From: Chengkuizengella sp. SCS-71B
Lineage (GTDB): Bacteria; Bacillota; Bacilli; Paenibacillales; KCTC-33759
Reading direction: 5' to 3'
Assembly: GCF_040100845.1 (NCBI RefSeq)
Contig: NZ_JAZHSH010000001.1
Span: forward strand, 3,456,501 to 3,520,500
Length of the DNA: 64,000 nt
The position numbers were made by a program, and so were the translations under genes. Under the pieces are notes generated by a model, which was given only the letters and a program-made list of their open reading frames with translations, was not told where the DNA came from and made no database searches. Numbering within the stretch: the stretch's first letter is position 1; every line of letters starts with the position of its first letter. Shown in pieces: positions 48,631-57,797 of the stretch.

Positions 48631-48824
48631 CTGATCGCCATCTCATTTCTGACAAATATGTGAATCACTTTGAACTTGCAGATGCGTTAGGACTTATTAC
48701 AAAAAATGAGAATGGCGAAATTCAACCACAAAAGTCAGTAACTACTGCTCAATTAGCCATATATATCTGTAATTTAGTAAATTTACCTAACGTTATGGAT
48801 AATGATAAATTTATGATTAGTTAA
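48627..48824 (+). pseudogene. SLH-like tail, probably frameshifted from the upstream gene
   Basis: A short open stretch in another frame overlaps the YcdB-like stop by 4 bases. It encodes FELADALGLITKNENGEIQP then KSVTTAQLAIYICNLV, close to the end of an S-layer homology domain (GLI, NGEIQP, VTTAQLA). YcdB-type exported proteins of Paenibacillaceae often end in SLH domains, so a one-base indel near 48620-48630 may have cut this one off. Its first codon would be TTG with no ribosome site. A separately translated small gene is less likely but possible. Confidence 0.5.
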
Positions 48825-48861
48825 TCTGCTCCAACATTATTATGAAGGTTGATATATAAAG

Positions 48862-48901
48862 AAATTGCCACATCCCTCTCTTAAGAGGAATGTGGCAATT
48901 T
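48862..48901 (+). terminator. Terminator of the BlaI/M56-Kelch operon
   Basis: AAATTGCCACAT pairs with ATGTGGCAATTT, with an additional inner CCTCT/AGAGG stem. It lies 38 bp after the SLH-like fragment. Confidence 0.8.
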
Positions 48902-49005
48902 AAGATTTGGATTTGAGGAGATATTTCCAAAACTTTTAGCTAGTTGGAAAGGTAATATCTTTTTTATAAGGTTATTACTTCTTTATTGATAGTTTAAAAA
49001 TTTTT

Positions 49006-49299
49006 TCATTTAAATATTTTAAATAACCCAAATATAAATATCAAAGTAAATCCCAAAACTAAAGCAAAAATGAGGAAGTGAAGTTCAAAGATGATACTTA
49101 TTAGAAAAACAGGTAGTCCAACCATAGCAATAATAGATACGAATTTAGTATAAAGAATAATTTCTTTGGATAGCTCTGGTTCTTCTTTGTACATCCATCT
49201 TCTTCCAAACAATATACTTTCCTCCGGATAAAAAAAAGTCCAAATAAGAATACCATATATAGGAATCATAAAAATAATCATTATGATCGTTTCAGCCAT
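49006..49299 (-). CDS. Small membrane protein of unknown function
   Basis: The 97-residue product has three predicted membrane segments (about 4-22, 51-69 and 72-93). It has a cytosolic or outer loop YPEESILFGRRWMYKEEPEL between the first two. GGGGGAAG precedes the ATG. I do not recognise a family. It stands alone between the YcdB operon and nnr. Confidence 0.65.
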   Translation of the reverse strand: MAETIIMIIFMIPIYGILIWTFFYPEESILFGRRWMYKEEPELSKEIILYTKFVSIIAMVGLPVFLISIIFELHFLIFALVLGFTLIFIFGLFKIFK

Positions 49300-49687
49300 A
49301 AAGTCTTCCCCCTAGGAATTGAAATGAATATCAATAGTCCCTACTAAATAGTTACGTTTTCTTTCAATAAAGGTTTCAATTATTGTTTCTAACTAAAAAT
49401 ATTGATTTTTTATTACATAATAGCAGCTTTTAATTTGATTCAAATCACTGATCCTATTCGAAAATAGCCTTTTAATATACCAAAATTGATTTGATTATAT
49501 ATATCCCTGTAGATATATCAGGATAAACTTTTATTAAACTCAAACTGATTATCATCACATTACTATTCTAGATTAAGTTTCCAATTCTTATATATTATAA
49601 TTAAATCAATTGGTTTTTATCTTCATAATTTTTTAAAAAATAATAACTTACAGGTTATAAATGATTAGATGGATGGGGGTTATATTT
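49300..49687. other. AT-rich intergenic region before nnr
   Basis: About 390 bp of AT-rich sequence. I see no gene, tRNA, repeat copy or convincing terminator. The ribosome site of nnr (GGATGGGGG, 49671-49679) is at its right end. Confidence 0.5.
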
Positions 49688-51226
49688 ATGTATGTAGTTA
49701 CATCAAATGAAATGCGTAAACTTGATCAATATACCATAAATACGATTGGTATTCCGTCATTAGTATTAATGGAAAATGCAGGTCGAGAAGTCGCTAATGA
49801 AATCATAATTTGGACAAAAAAACATAAAAAATCAAACCAAAAAAAATGGTTGATTCTTGTTGGAAAAGGCAATAATGGTGGAGATGGTTTAGTTGCCGCT
49901 AGACATTTGACAGAAGCAGGTTTTGATATTGATATCCTCTATGCACAATCCCCAGACCTATTTAAAGGGGATATGATTACACAACATAATATTGCTAAAA
50001 ACTTAAAACTTCCTACGTATGTTTATCAAGAAGATAAGATAGATTGGAATCAATATGAAGGGATTGTTGATGCTCTCCTTGGAACTGGATCTAGAGGTGC
50101 CCCAAGAGAGGCTTATGCCTTTTTGATCAACAAAGCAAATAAATCAAATTTACCGATTTTCTCAATTGACATCCCAAGTGGACTTGATGCCGATACGGGA
50201 ATCCTTTATCAACCTTGTATCAAAGCAAAGAAAACGATAACTTTAGCCTTTTTAAAATGTGGTCTAGTCCAATCACCAGGTGCAGAAGCAGCGGGAGATG
50301 TTATAGTGAAATCTATTGGCATTCCTATATCAACAGTTGAACAATATTCAATACAAACTTATTTGCTTCAGTCTTCTGTTATCGAAAAGAGACTTAATGT
50401 AAACGTTAACCTACCTAGAGAATCAAATACACATAAAGGCACTTATGGCCATGCATTGGTTGTAGCTGGAACATTACAAATGAGTGGTGCTGGTTTACTT
50501 TGCTCAAAATCAGCTTTGAGAGCTGGCAGTGGATTAGTGACTTGGACTTTACCACGAGTGGTAGCAAACCAAATGTTAGGGAAATTACCTGAAGTGATGT
50601 TAGCGCCAATTGAGGACAAAGAAAGTGGAGAATGGAATGTTCAGTCAGCAGAAGATATTATACAATTAAGTAAAAATAAACAATCCCTTGTGATTGGACC
50701 TGGGTTAGGAAGATTTAAAGATGATGATGTGTGGCTTCGTAAGCTTTGGGAACGAATAGAGTGCCCTTTAGTGATGGATGCTGATGCTTTAAATATCATA
50801 TCTGATGCTGAACAATTTGAAAAATGGTGCCATAAGGACACACCTGTCATTTTCACTCCACATCCTGGAGAAATGGCAAGACTTTTAAAATGTACAGTCA
50901 AAGAAATTCAAGAAAATCGAATTCAAATTGCAAGAGAATATGCTATTAAACATAAGATAGTTGTTCTATTAAAAGGTGCACATACCGTAATTGCTACAGT
51001 AAATGGAGATGTATACATTAATAATACAGGAAATGCTGGTATGGCTACTGGAGGGGCTGGTGATGTACTAGCTGGTATAATTGCTGGATTGTTAGCACAA
51101 AATTTTTCTGCTGAACAAGCAGCAGTTCTAGGTGTATATCATCATGGATTAGCTGGTGATCGTGCAGCTGCAAAAAGATTTTCACAACATTCGTTAATCG
51201 CTGGGGATATTATAGAGGAGATCTAG
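49688..51226 (+). CDS. nnr: Bifunctional NAD(P)H-hydrate epimerase/dehydratase
   Basis: The 512-residue metabolite-repair enzyme has an N-terminal YjeF epimerase domain (about 1-215: GKGNNGGDGLVAARHL, ALLGTGSRGAP, SIDIPSGLDADTG). A C-terminal ribokinase-like ADP-dependent dehydratase (about 235-505) follows, with GTYGHALVVAGTLQMSGAGL, VIGPGLGR and GNAGMATGGAGDVLAGIIAG. It restores damaged NADHX and NADPHX to NADH and NADPH. The frame opens at 49661, but GGGGG 8 bases before the ATG at 49688 and the conserved start of the domain favour that start. Followed 12 bp later by the SRAP gene. Confidence 0.93.
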   Translation: MYVVTSNEMRKLDQYTINTIGIPSLVLMENAGREVANEIIIWTKKHKKSNQKKWLILVGKGNNGGDGLVAARHLTEAGFDIDILYAQSPDLFKGDMITQHNIAKNLKLPTYVYQEDKIDWNQYEGIVDALLGTGSRGAPREAYAFLINKANKSNLPIFSIDIPSGLDADTGILYQPCIKAKKTITLAFLKCGLVQSPGAEAAGDVIVKSIGIPISTVEQYSIQTYLLQSSVIEKRLNVNVNLPRESNTHKGTYGHALVVAGTLQMSGAGLLCSKSALRAGSGLVTWTLPRVVANQMLGKLPEVMLAPIEDKESGEWNVQSAEDIIQLSKNKQSLVIGPGLGRFKDDDVWLRKLWERIECPLVMDADALNIISDAEQFEKWCHKDTPVIFTPHPGEMARLLKCTVKEIQENRIQIAREYAIKHKIVVLLKGAHTVIATVNGDVYINNTGNAGMATGGAGDVLAGIIAGLLAQNFSAEQAAVLGVYHHGLAGDRAAAKRFSQHSLIAGDIIEEI

Positions 51227-51238
51227 GAGGGATAAATA

Positions 51239-51922
51239 ATGTGTGGTAGATTCACCATAACTGTTACAATTGATGAATTATTAAGTCGTTACTTGTTAGA
51301 ATCAGTTCCTTTTCGTTACATCCCTCGATATAATGCTGCACCTGGTCAAATGATCACCTCTATTATTGCACACAAAGGGGAAAATAGAATAGGTCAATTG
51401 AAGTGGGGACTTGTTCCCTCATGGGCAAAGAATGATAAAATTGGATATAAATCAATAAATGCAAGGGCAGAAACGATACAAGAAAAACCATCTTTTAAAA
51501 AAATTGTCCATAATAAAAGATGTATCATTCCAGTAGATGGTTTCTATGAATGGAAAAAAACAGACGGAATCAAACAGCCGATGAGAATTCAGCTTAAAGA
51601 TAATAAACTGTTTTCACTAGCTGGGTTATATGATACGTGGATAGATGCTCAAGGTGAAAAATTACATAGTTGTACCATTATTACTACTGAACCCAATCAG
51701 CTCTTATCTAACATTCATGATCGGATGCCCGTTATACTTGAGCAAGAAGAAGAACATCAATGGCTTAATCATGAAAATTATCACTATGATACTGTTAAGA
51801 GTTTGTTGAAACCTTATCCTTCTAATAAAATGAAAGTATATCCTGTTTCCAATATGGTTGGCAATGTAAATAATGATTCACCAGAATGTATCGAAGAATA
51901 CACAGAACCTTTATTGTTTTAA
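51239..51922 (+). CDS. SRAP/HMCES family protein (YedK-like)
   Basis: The 227-residue product begins MCGRFTI, with Cys2 at the N terminus as needed to form a thiazolidine link to abasic sites in single-stranded DNA. Further family motifs are RYNAAPGQ, WGLVPSWAKN, INARAETI, RCIIPVDGFYEWKK and IHDRMPVIL, holding the conserved Asn, Glu and His. It shields abasic sites at replication forks. GGAGGGAT precedes the ATG. Probably co-transcribed with nnr (12 bp gap), so both genes deal with molecular damage. Confidence 0.93.
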   Translation: MCGRFTITVTIDELLSRYLLESVPFRYIPRYNAAPGQMITSIIAHKGENRIGQLKWGLVPSWAKNDKIGYKSINARAETIQEKPSFKKIVHNKRCIIPVDGFYEWKKTDGIKQPMRIQLKDNKLFSLAGLYDTWIDAQGEKLHSCTIITTEPNQLLSNIHDRMPVILEQEEEHQWLNHENYHYDTVKSLLKPYPSNKMKVYPVSNMVGNVNNDSPECIEEYTEPLLF

Positions 51923-51972
51923 AGCACTCTAAAAAGTGAAAAATAACTTCATACTGTTATTTTTAGTATTAA

Positions 51973-52103
51973 GAGGCTGGGACAAAACCCAATTAAAATA
52001 AATAAATCGCATGAAATCAATTTAATAATCCTTGATTTCATGTGATTTTATTTATGCGTATTATGCAAAAATCAGTTAGTTTTCAACTTATGTCCCAGCC
52101 TCT
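51973..52103. mobile_element. MITE-like palindromic element with CTGGGACA ends
   Basis: A 131 bp element with terminal inverted repeats AGAGGCTGGGACA (51973-51985) and TGTCCCAGCCTCT (52091-52103). A second inner palindrome is built of ATCGCATGAAATCAA and TTGATTTCATGTGAT. It could fold end to end into one long hairpin. Sequences with GAGGCTGGGACA ends are widespread non-coding repeats in Firmicutes. No direct target repeat is certain. It lies immediately beside dispersed repeat copy E. Confidence 0.75.
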
Positions 52104-52105
52104 CT

Positions 52106-52171
52106 CAAATCAGGTGGAGTAGAGTCTTCATCTGATTTCCCGATGTTTAAAATTTGCTTAAACGAGTTCAC
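52106..52171 (-). repeat. Truncated copy E of the triple-hairpin dispersed repeat
   Basis: A 66 bp fragment with the middle hairpin (AATCAGGTGGAGTAGAG / TCTTCATCTGATTTCC) and the GTTTAA/TTAAAC hairpin ending CGAGTTCAC. The CCACCT/AGGTGG third is missing, replaced by the end of the MITE-like element 2 bp away. Confidence 0.8.
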
Positions 52172-52565
52172 TAACATTCTACAAAGCGTAATAAAGGGAA
52201 ATTTTGGTCTTAAATGAGGAAAAGAAAGCTCACTTAAACAAATAGAGGGAATTAACGGTCTTATTTCGTTCATATCTTATCAAAATGCAATGAGACGCCC
52301 ATATTTGGACAAAATAAGACCACTAAATACCGTTAATATCAGAAAGTGAACTGAAAATACGTGAATAAGACCATTAAATACCTCTAATCACTATTAAGAC
52401 CAAACTATCCAAGATAAATGAAGTAAATTGATAAGTCAGACAGAAATCCTACTTTACCAGATTCAAAGAAACTCCGTTCATTCAACGATACCCATAGAGC
52501 TTGCACCTTATTAGGATCTACCATTGGTCAATGACTTTATCCTATGACTTTTATCGTTAAGACAC
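52172..52565. other. Non-coding region with repeated TAAGACC motifs
   Basis: About 390 bp without a gene. The short motif TAAGACC recurs: direct in AATAAGACCACTAAATACCG (near 52311), GAATAAGACCATTAAATACC (near 52364) and ATTAAGACCAAAC, and inverted in TTTTGGTCTTAAATG and ACGGTCTTATTTCG. Some pairs form inverted repeats. It ends at the glpX stop, and no clear terminator for glpX is visible. Confidence 0.5.
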
Positions 52566-53543
52566 TTATGAAAATACTTTTTCTTTAAAAAACTCTTTAT
52601 TAGGTAAGTAATGTATAGATTTAATATTTCTTACCGTCCTAGTTTTTGCCCTCATAACGATTGAATCCGTTTCTGCTCTTTGACCTGAGAGATATCGAAC
52701 CCCACTTAAAAAATCACCTTCAGTAACACCTGTTGCAGCAAAAATAACATCATCTGTTCCGACCATATCGTCCATTGTTAAAACCTGACACGGCCTTTCA
52801 AATCCCATTTTTTTACAACGATCATATTCTTCTTGAGTCCCAGACATCAATCTCCCTTGTATCTCTCCACCTAAGCAACGAAGTGCTGCTGCAGCTAATA
52901 CTCCTTCTGGAGCACCACCTGATCCAATATACATATCAACTCCTGCTTCTGGTAATGAAGGAGCAATGGCACCTGCTACATCTCCTTCAGTTAATAATTT
53001 AATACGGACACCGATTTGACGTAATTGTAAAATTAAATGTTTATGACGTTCGCGGTCTAATATTGTAACTGATAAATCCGATATTCTTTTATTTAAAGCT
53101 TTAGCAGCTTTAGAAATCATATCTTTTAGAGGATCATCAATACTTAAAACACCCACAAGCTCAGGTCCAACCGCTAATTTTTCCATGTACATATCGGGGG
53201 CATGAAGTAAATTCCCTTTATCTGCTACTGCAATCACAGCGAGGGCATTATTGAGTCCTTTTGCTACAATTTCTGTACCATCCAATGGATCAACTGCAAC
53301 GTCTAGTTCAGGACCTGTTCCGCTCCCAACTCTTTCACCTATATATAACATAGGTGCCTCATCCATTTCACCTTCACCTATAACAACTGTACCTTTCATG
53401 GATACTGAATTTAATACATATCTCATAGCTGAGGTGGCTGCTTGATCAGCCCCATCTTTATTACCGCGTCCCATCCAAGGAGCAGATGCTAAGGCAGCTA
53501 ACTCTGTAATTCTTACAATTTCTAATGCTAATTCACGCTCCAA
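52566..53543 (-). CDS. glpX: Fructose-1,6-bisphosphatase, class II
   Basis: The 325-residue product is full length. Metal and substrate motifs: [35 protein letters not shown] and [20 protein letters not shown]. It removes the 1-phosphate of fructose-1,6-bisphosphate in gluconeogenesis, using Mn or Mg. AGGAG precedes the ATG. Last gene of the ppdK-ccpN-ppsR-glpX run on the minus strand, 70 bp after ppsR, so the cytosolic end step of gluconeogenesis is kept with the others. Confidence 0.95.
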   Translation of the reverse strand: MERELALEIVRITELAALASAPWMGRGNKDGADQAATSAMRYVLNSVSMKGTVVIGEGEMDEAPMLYIGERVGSGTGPELDVAVDPLDGTEIVAKGLNNALAVIAVADKGNLLHAPDMYMEKLAVGPELVGVLSIDDPLKDMISKAAKALNKRISDLSVTILDRERHKHLILQLRQIGVRIKLLTEGDVAGAIAPSLPEAGVDMYIGSGGAPEGVLAAAALRCLGGEIQGRLMSGTQEEYDRCKKMGFERPCQVLTMDDMVGTDDVIFAATGVTEGDFLSGVRYLSGQRAETDSIVMRAKTRTVRNIKSIHYLPNKEFFKEKVFS

Positions 53544-53613
53544 AATTTCCTCTCCTTTTTATTAAAACTTATAATCTGAGCCACACCCTATGTGTTAGAT
53601 TTTCATCTCATAG

Positions 53614-54435
53614 TTATGAGTGTAAGTTGCTATCGTGTAAACTTATAATAATCGCAGCCGTTTCTTCGATAGCTCTTTCTGTAACATCAATAATTGGGCA
53701 TCCGACTCTTTTCATTAAATCACTTGCTATTTTATGCTCTTCTATTATGCGGTCTAGGGTGGCATAATTTGCTCCAGACGGCATGCCCAAAGCTTTCAAT
53801 CTTTCTTTTCGAATCCTTAATATCTGTTCAGGCTGCATAGAAAGACCGATCACTTTACTTCGAGGAATTTCAAACAACTCTTTTGGTGGTTTCACTTCAG
53901 GTACTAAAGGAAGGTTAGCCACTTTAATTCCTTTATGTGCAAGAAAAATGCTTAAAGGAGTTTTAGATGTTCTTGAAATTCCAACCAGAACCAACTCAGC
54001 TTGCAAAAGTCCTCTCACATCACGACCGTCATCAAATTTAACTGCAAACTCTATAGCTTCAACTTTTTTAAAGTAGTTTTCATCCATTTTATGGAGCAAT
54101 CCAGGTTCCTGTTTAGGAATATTGTTAAATGTATCTATAAAGGCTTGCATCATTGGACCCATTATATCAACCGCTCTTACCCCTAAGCGAATGGCTTCTT
54201 GTTTCATCATTTCACGAAGTTCAGGTTGTACAAGAGTATAGGCAACCACCGCGTTTTCTGAATATGCATCTTCCATCACTACTTTTATTTGATCTTCATA
54301 TTGAATATGACCTACTCTTTTAATCTCTATCTGAGTCATATCAAATTGACGTGCAGTAGCTTTTACCACAGTTTCCGCTGTTTCTCCTATGGAGTCTGAA
54401 CATATAAAAATTTTATATCTAAGCTTCTCGTCCAC
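53614..54435 (-). CDS. ppsR: Pyruvate, phosphate dikinase regulatory protein (DUF299)
   Basis: The 273-residue product starts IFICSDSIGETAETVVKAT and has the nucleotide loop VGISRTSKTPLSIFLAHKGI and the ending VTERAIEETAAIIISLHD, all family marks. The protein inactivates PPDK by ADP-dependent phosphorylation of the active-site threonine and reactivates it by phosphorolysis. Its target ppdK is two genes upstream here. It lies 18 bp after ccpN, the same order as the ccpN-yqfL operon of Bacillus subtilis. Confidence 0.94.
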   Translation of the reverse strand: MDEKLRYKIFICSDSIGETAETVVKATARQFDMTQIEIKRVGHIQYEDQIKVVMEDAYSENAVVAYTLVQPELREMMKQEAIRLGVRAVDIMGPMMQAFIDTFNNIPKQEPGLLHKMDENYFKKVEAIEFAVKFDDGRDVRGLLQAELVLVGISRTSKTPLSIFLAHKGIKVANLPLVPEVKPPKELFEIPRSKVIGLSMQPEQILRIRKERLKALGMPSGANYATLDRIIEEHKIASDLMKRVGCPIIDVTERAIEETAAIIISLHDSNLHS

Positions 54436-54453
54436 TATGAATCCTCCAATGAA

Positions 54454-55089
54454 TTATAATAAAGTATCTGTTAAGTCCAACAATAAACGAGTCATATTTG
54501 TTTTCGTAATTCTTCCTATAATTTCATCTTTTTCAGAAATCACAGGCAACGTATCCACATCATGTTCAATCATTTTTTTAGCTGCTTCAACTACAGATTG
54601 ATCGGGTTGAATAGTAACGATATTTGGCTGTCTTGTCATTACTAGGTGTACAGGCATTGTGGAAGATGCAGGATTACCTAATGTGACTTTTAACAAGTCT
54701 TTCCTTGATAAAACTCCCTTTAAAGTTCCATCCTCATCGCTCACAATTAAACTCCCAACATTATCCATAAAAAGGGTAACTACTGCATCATGTACCGTTG
54801 TTGTTTCTTTTACAACAACAGGAATACTTTGAATGTCTTTGACTTTAATTTGTTCTAATTTTTTAGCCGCTTCGTAGTTAGGCAATGCTGATTTTCCCGG
54901 GAAATATCCAACCTTTGGTTTGGCTTCAAGATAACCTACCATGACAAGCACGGATAAATCTGAACGTATTGTAGGTTTACTCACCCCAATTAATTCTGCA
55001 ATTTGATCTCCAGTTATAGGTACATTTTCTTGTACAATTTCTATGATTTTTAATTGGCGAGATGTTAATTCGATCATTTTCACCTCCAA
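54454..55089 (-). CDS. ccpN: Gluconeogenesis repressor CcpN (HTH plus two CBS domains)
   Basis: The 211-residue product has an N-terminal winged helix (about 1-65: LTSRQLKIIEIVQENVPITG, IAELIGVSKPTIRSDLSVL). Two CBS repeats follow (about 78-140 and 145-208), one with VTLFMDNVGSLIVSDEDG and one with DVDTLPVISEKDEIIGRI. In Bacillus subtilis CcpN represses gapB, pckA and the SR1 RNA during glycolytic growth and senses adenine nucleotides. Here it lies between ppdK and ppsR, beside gapB, an SR1P-like peptide and candidate sites at 59018 and 60381. Confidence 0.93.
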   Translation of the reverse strand: MEVKMIELTSRQLKIIEIVQENVPITGDQIAELIGVSKPTIRSDLSVLVMVGYLEAKPKVGYFPGKSALPNYEAAKKLEQIKVKDIQSIPVVVKETTTVHDAVVTLFMDNVGSLIVSDEDGTLKGVLSRKDLLKVTLGNPASSTMPVHLVMTRQPNIVTIQPDQSVVEAAKKMIEHDVDTLPVISEKDEIIGRITKTNMTRLLLDLTDTLL

Positions 55090-55148
55090 TAGTACATACG
55101 TTCCTCACAATAAAAACTTAACATATTACTTTAATTATTAACTAAAAG

Positions 55149-57797
55149 TTAATTAAATTCAATTGCACTTTGCGCAGCGGCGATTCTCGCTAGTGGAATT
55201 CGATATGGAGAGCAGCTAATATAGTCCAATCCAATTTGCTGACAATAGAAAATGGATTCTTTGTTTCCACCATGTTCTCCACAAACACCCGTCTTCAAAT
55301 TCGGCTTTACAGATTTACCATTTTCTACAGACCATTTTATTAATTTACCTACTCCTTTTTGATCTAAGACTTCAAAAGGATTATTTTCTAATATTTGTTC
55401 TTCTGTATATCTATCAAGAAATTTTCCTTCTGCATCATCTCTACTATACCCAAATGTCATTTGTGTTAAATCATTTGTTCCGAAAGAAAAGAAGTCTGCA
55501 TATTGGGCAATTTCATCAGCTGTTAATGCTGCACGTGGAACTTCGATCATCGTGCCCACTTCATAGTTACAATACTTAATTTCTTCTCCCAAAACTTCCT
55601 TTGCAACTTGATTTACTAACTCTCTTAGCCTTTTTAATTCATTTACATCACTTATCAATGGAATCATTAATTGTGGCAATACTTCTATTCCTTTTTGGAG
55701 ACTAGAGAGTATAGCACGAAAGATAGCTTCAATCTGCATATCATAAATTTCTGGAAATAAAATTCCTAATCTACACCCTCGCTGTCCTAACATCGGATTC
55801 ATCTCATGTAAATTTCGGACTTTATTAATTAATGAATCTAATTCATTGATATTCGTCTCTTTATCCACACCTAATTCCACTCTTTGTTTTTGTAACAATA
55901 ATTCTTCAAGTTTAGGTAAAAATTCATGAAGTGGTGGATCCAACAATCGAATTGTAACAGGCAAACCATTCATTTCATGAAATAAATCCTCAAAATCAGA
56001 TTGCTGCCACGGTAATAAACGATCTAAATGAATTCTTCGTTCTTCAAAAGTTTGAGCCATGATCATATTTTGCACGATAGGTAACCTATTTGGCGACATA
56101 AACATATGCTCCGTACGACATAACCCAATTCCTTCTGCTCCAAACTCACGAGCTTTTTTTGCATCTATGCCATTATCCGCATTTGCATAAACCTTTAGTT
56201 CTCTTATTTCGTCAGCCCAGTTTAATAAAGTAGATAACTCTTCAGAAATCTTAGGATCTTTTAATTTAATTTTACCTTGAATAACTTGACCGGAAGACCC
56301 ATCTATGGAAATCCAGTCTCCCTCATTCACAGTAATATCACCAACCATAAAGGATTTTGCGTTTAGGTCAATCTCTAATTCATTACAACCACATACACAT
56401 GGTTTACCCATACCTCTGGCTACTACTGCTGCATGACTAGTCATTCCACCCCTGCTTGTTAAAACCCCTTCTGCAGCAAAAACACCATGTATATCTTCAG
56501 GAGTTGTTTCAATTCTAACCAAAATCACTTTTTCTCCATCATTAGATAGTTTTTGAGCAGTATCAGGATCAAACACAACTTTTCCAGAAGCTGCACCAGA
56601 TGAGGCTGGCAGTCCTTTAGCAATAACATCTAATTTATTTTGGTCATCAATAGAACGATGAAATAGCTGCTCTAGTTGATTCACTTCTATTCTTTGCAAA
56701 GCATCTTTTTTAGTAATCAGACCCTCTTTTGTTAAATCCACAGCAATTTTCACCGAGGCTTGTGCTGTACGTTTTCCATTACGAGTCTGTAATATATATA
56801 AATTATTGTTTTCAATTGTAAATTCTATATCCTGCATATCTTTATATTGCTTTTCTAATAAATTAGCAATTTCAAATAATTGATCATAGATTTCAGGAAA
56901 TTGTTCCTTAAGAAACTCTATTGCAATAGGTGTTCTTACTCCTGCAACGACATCTTCACCCTGCGCATTTGTTAAAAACTCTCCAAATAAATCAGCTTCT
57001 CCTGTTGAAGGATCTCTAGTAAATAAAACTCCTGTACCGCTTTCTTCTCCTAAATTTCCAAAAACCATAGATTGAATATTTACTGCAGTTCCTTGTTCAC
57101 TTGGAATTCCATAAGCTTTACGGTACACTTTAGCACGTTGATTATTCCATGATTCAAATACAGCTTCGATTGCCAAACTCAACTGAACATTAACATCCTG
57201 GGGAAATTCTTTATTTGCATGATATTTAATCAATTGTTTAAAATCTTCAATTAATAATTGTAAGTCCTCTGAAGGGATATCACTATCATGCTGGTAATTC
57301 TTCTTCATTTTTATTTCATGGATTTTTATTTCAAATGAATGTGATTCCACACCAAAAACGACATTCCCAAACATCTGAATCAACCTGCGATAACAATCAT
57401 AGGCGAAACGAGCATCTTGAGCATTTTTAGCCAGTCCTTTTACCGTCTGATCATTTAAGCCCAAGTTTAAAATAGTGTCCATCATCCCTGGCATTGAAGC
57501 AACAGAACCAGATCGAACAGACACTAATAGAGGGTTTTCTGGGTCTCCAAAAGTCTGTTTCTTCACCTTTTCCAATTCTATCAATGCACTTGAAACTTCA
57601 TCAAATAACCCTTCGGGTAATCGTCCATTACATTTATAATATTCTCTGCATACATCTGTAGTTATTGTAAAACCTGGAGGTGTAGGTAGTCCAATATTGG
57701 TCATTTCTGCAAGATTTGCACCTTTACCCCCAAGCAAATATTTCATATTTGCATTACCTTCATGAAAATGGAATATTCGTTTAACCTTCACTGTCAT
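55149..57797 (-). CDS. ppdK: Pyruvate, phosphate dikinase
   Basis: The 882-residue product is the normal size. An N-terminal ATP-grasp domain (LLGGKGANLAEMTNIGLPTP, SVRSGSVASMPGMMDTILNL) is followed by the swivelling phosphohistidine domain with GGMTSHAAVVARGMGKPCVC. There the His carries phosphate and the neighbouring Thr is the PpsR target. A C-terminal PEP/pyruvate barrel (AEGIGLCRTEHMF, FFSFGTNDLTQMTFGYSRDD, GVCGEHGG) completes it. It makes PEP from pyruvate, ATP and Pi. CGGAGGTAC lies 8-9 bases before the ATG, inside the small SR1P-like gene it overlaps. Confidence 0.96.
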   Translation of the reverse strand: MTVKVKRIFHFHEGNANMKYLLGGKGANLAEMTNIGLPTPPGFTITTDVCREYYKCNGRLPEGLFDEVSSALIELEKVKKQTFGDPENPLLVSVRSGSVASMPGMMDTILNLGLNDQTVKGLAKNAQDARFAYDCYRRLIQMFGNVVFGVESHSFEIKIHEIKMKKNYQHDSDIPSEDLQLLIEDFKQLIKYHANKEFPQDVNVQLSLAIEAVFESWNNQRAKVYRKAYGIPSEQGTAVNIQSMVFGNLGEESGTGVLFTRDPSTGEADLFGEFLTNAQGEDVVAGVRTPIAIEFLKEQFPEIYDQLFEIANLLEKQYKDMQDIEFTIENNNLYILQTRNGKRTAQASVKIAVDLTKEGLITKKDALQRIEVNQLEQLFHRSIDDQNKLDVIAKGLPASSGAASGKVVFDPDTAQKLSNDGEKVILVRIETTPEDIHGVFAAEGVLTSRGGMTSHAAVVARGMGKPCVCGCNELEIDLNAKSFMVGDITVNEGDWISIDGSSGQVIQGKIKLKDPKISEELSTLLNWADEIRELKVYANADNGIDAKKAREFGAEGIGLCRTEHMFMSPNRLPIVQNMIMAQTFEERRIHLDRLLPWQQSDFEDLFHEMNGLPVTIRLLDPPLHEFLPKLEELLLQKQRVELGVDKETNINELDSLINKVRNLHEMNPMLGQRGCRLGILFPEIYDMQIEAIFRAILSSLQKGIEVLPQLMIPLISDVNELKRLRELVNQVAKEVLGEEIKYCNYEVGTMIEVPRAALTADEIAQYADFFSFGTNDLTQMTFGYSRDDAEGKFLDRYTEEQILENNPFEVLDQKGVGKLIKWSVENGKSVKPNLKTGVCGEHGGNKESIFYCQQIGLDYISCSPYRIPLARIAAAQSAIEFN

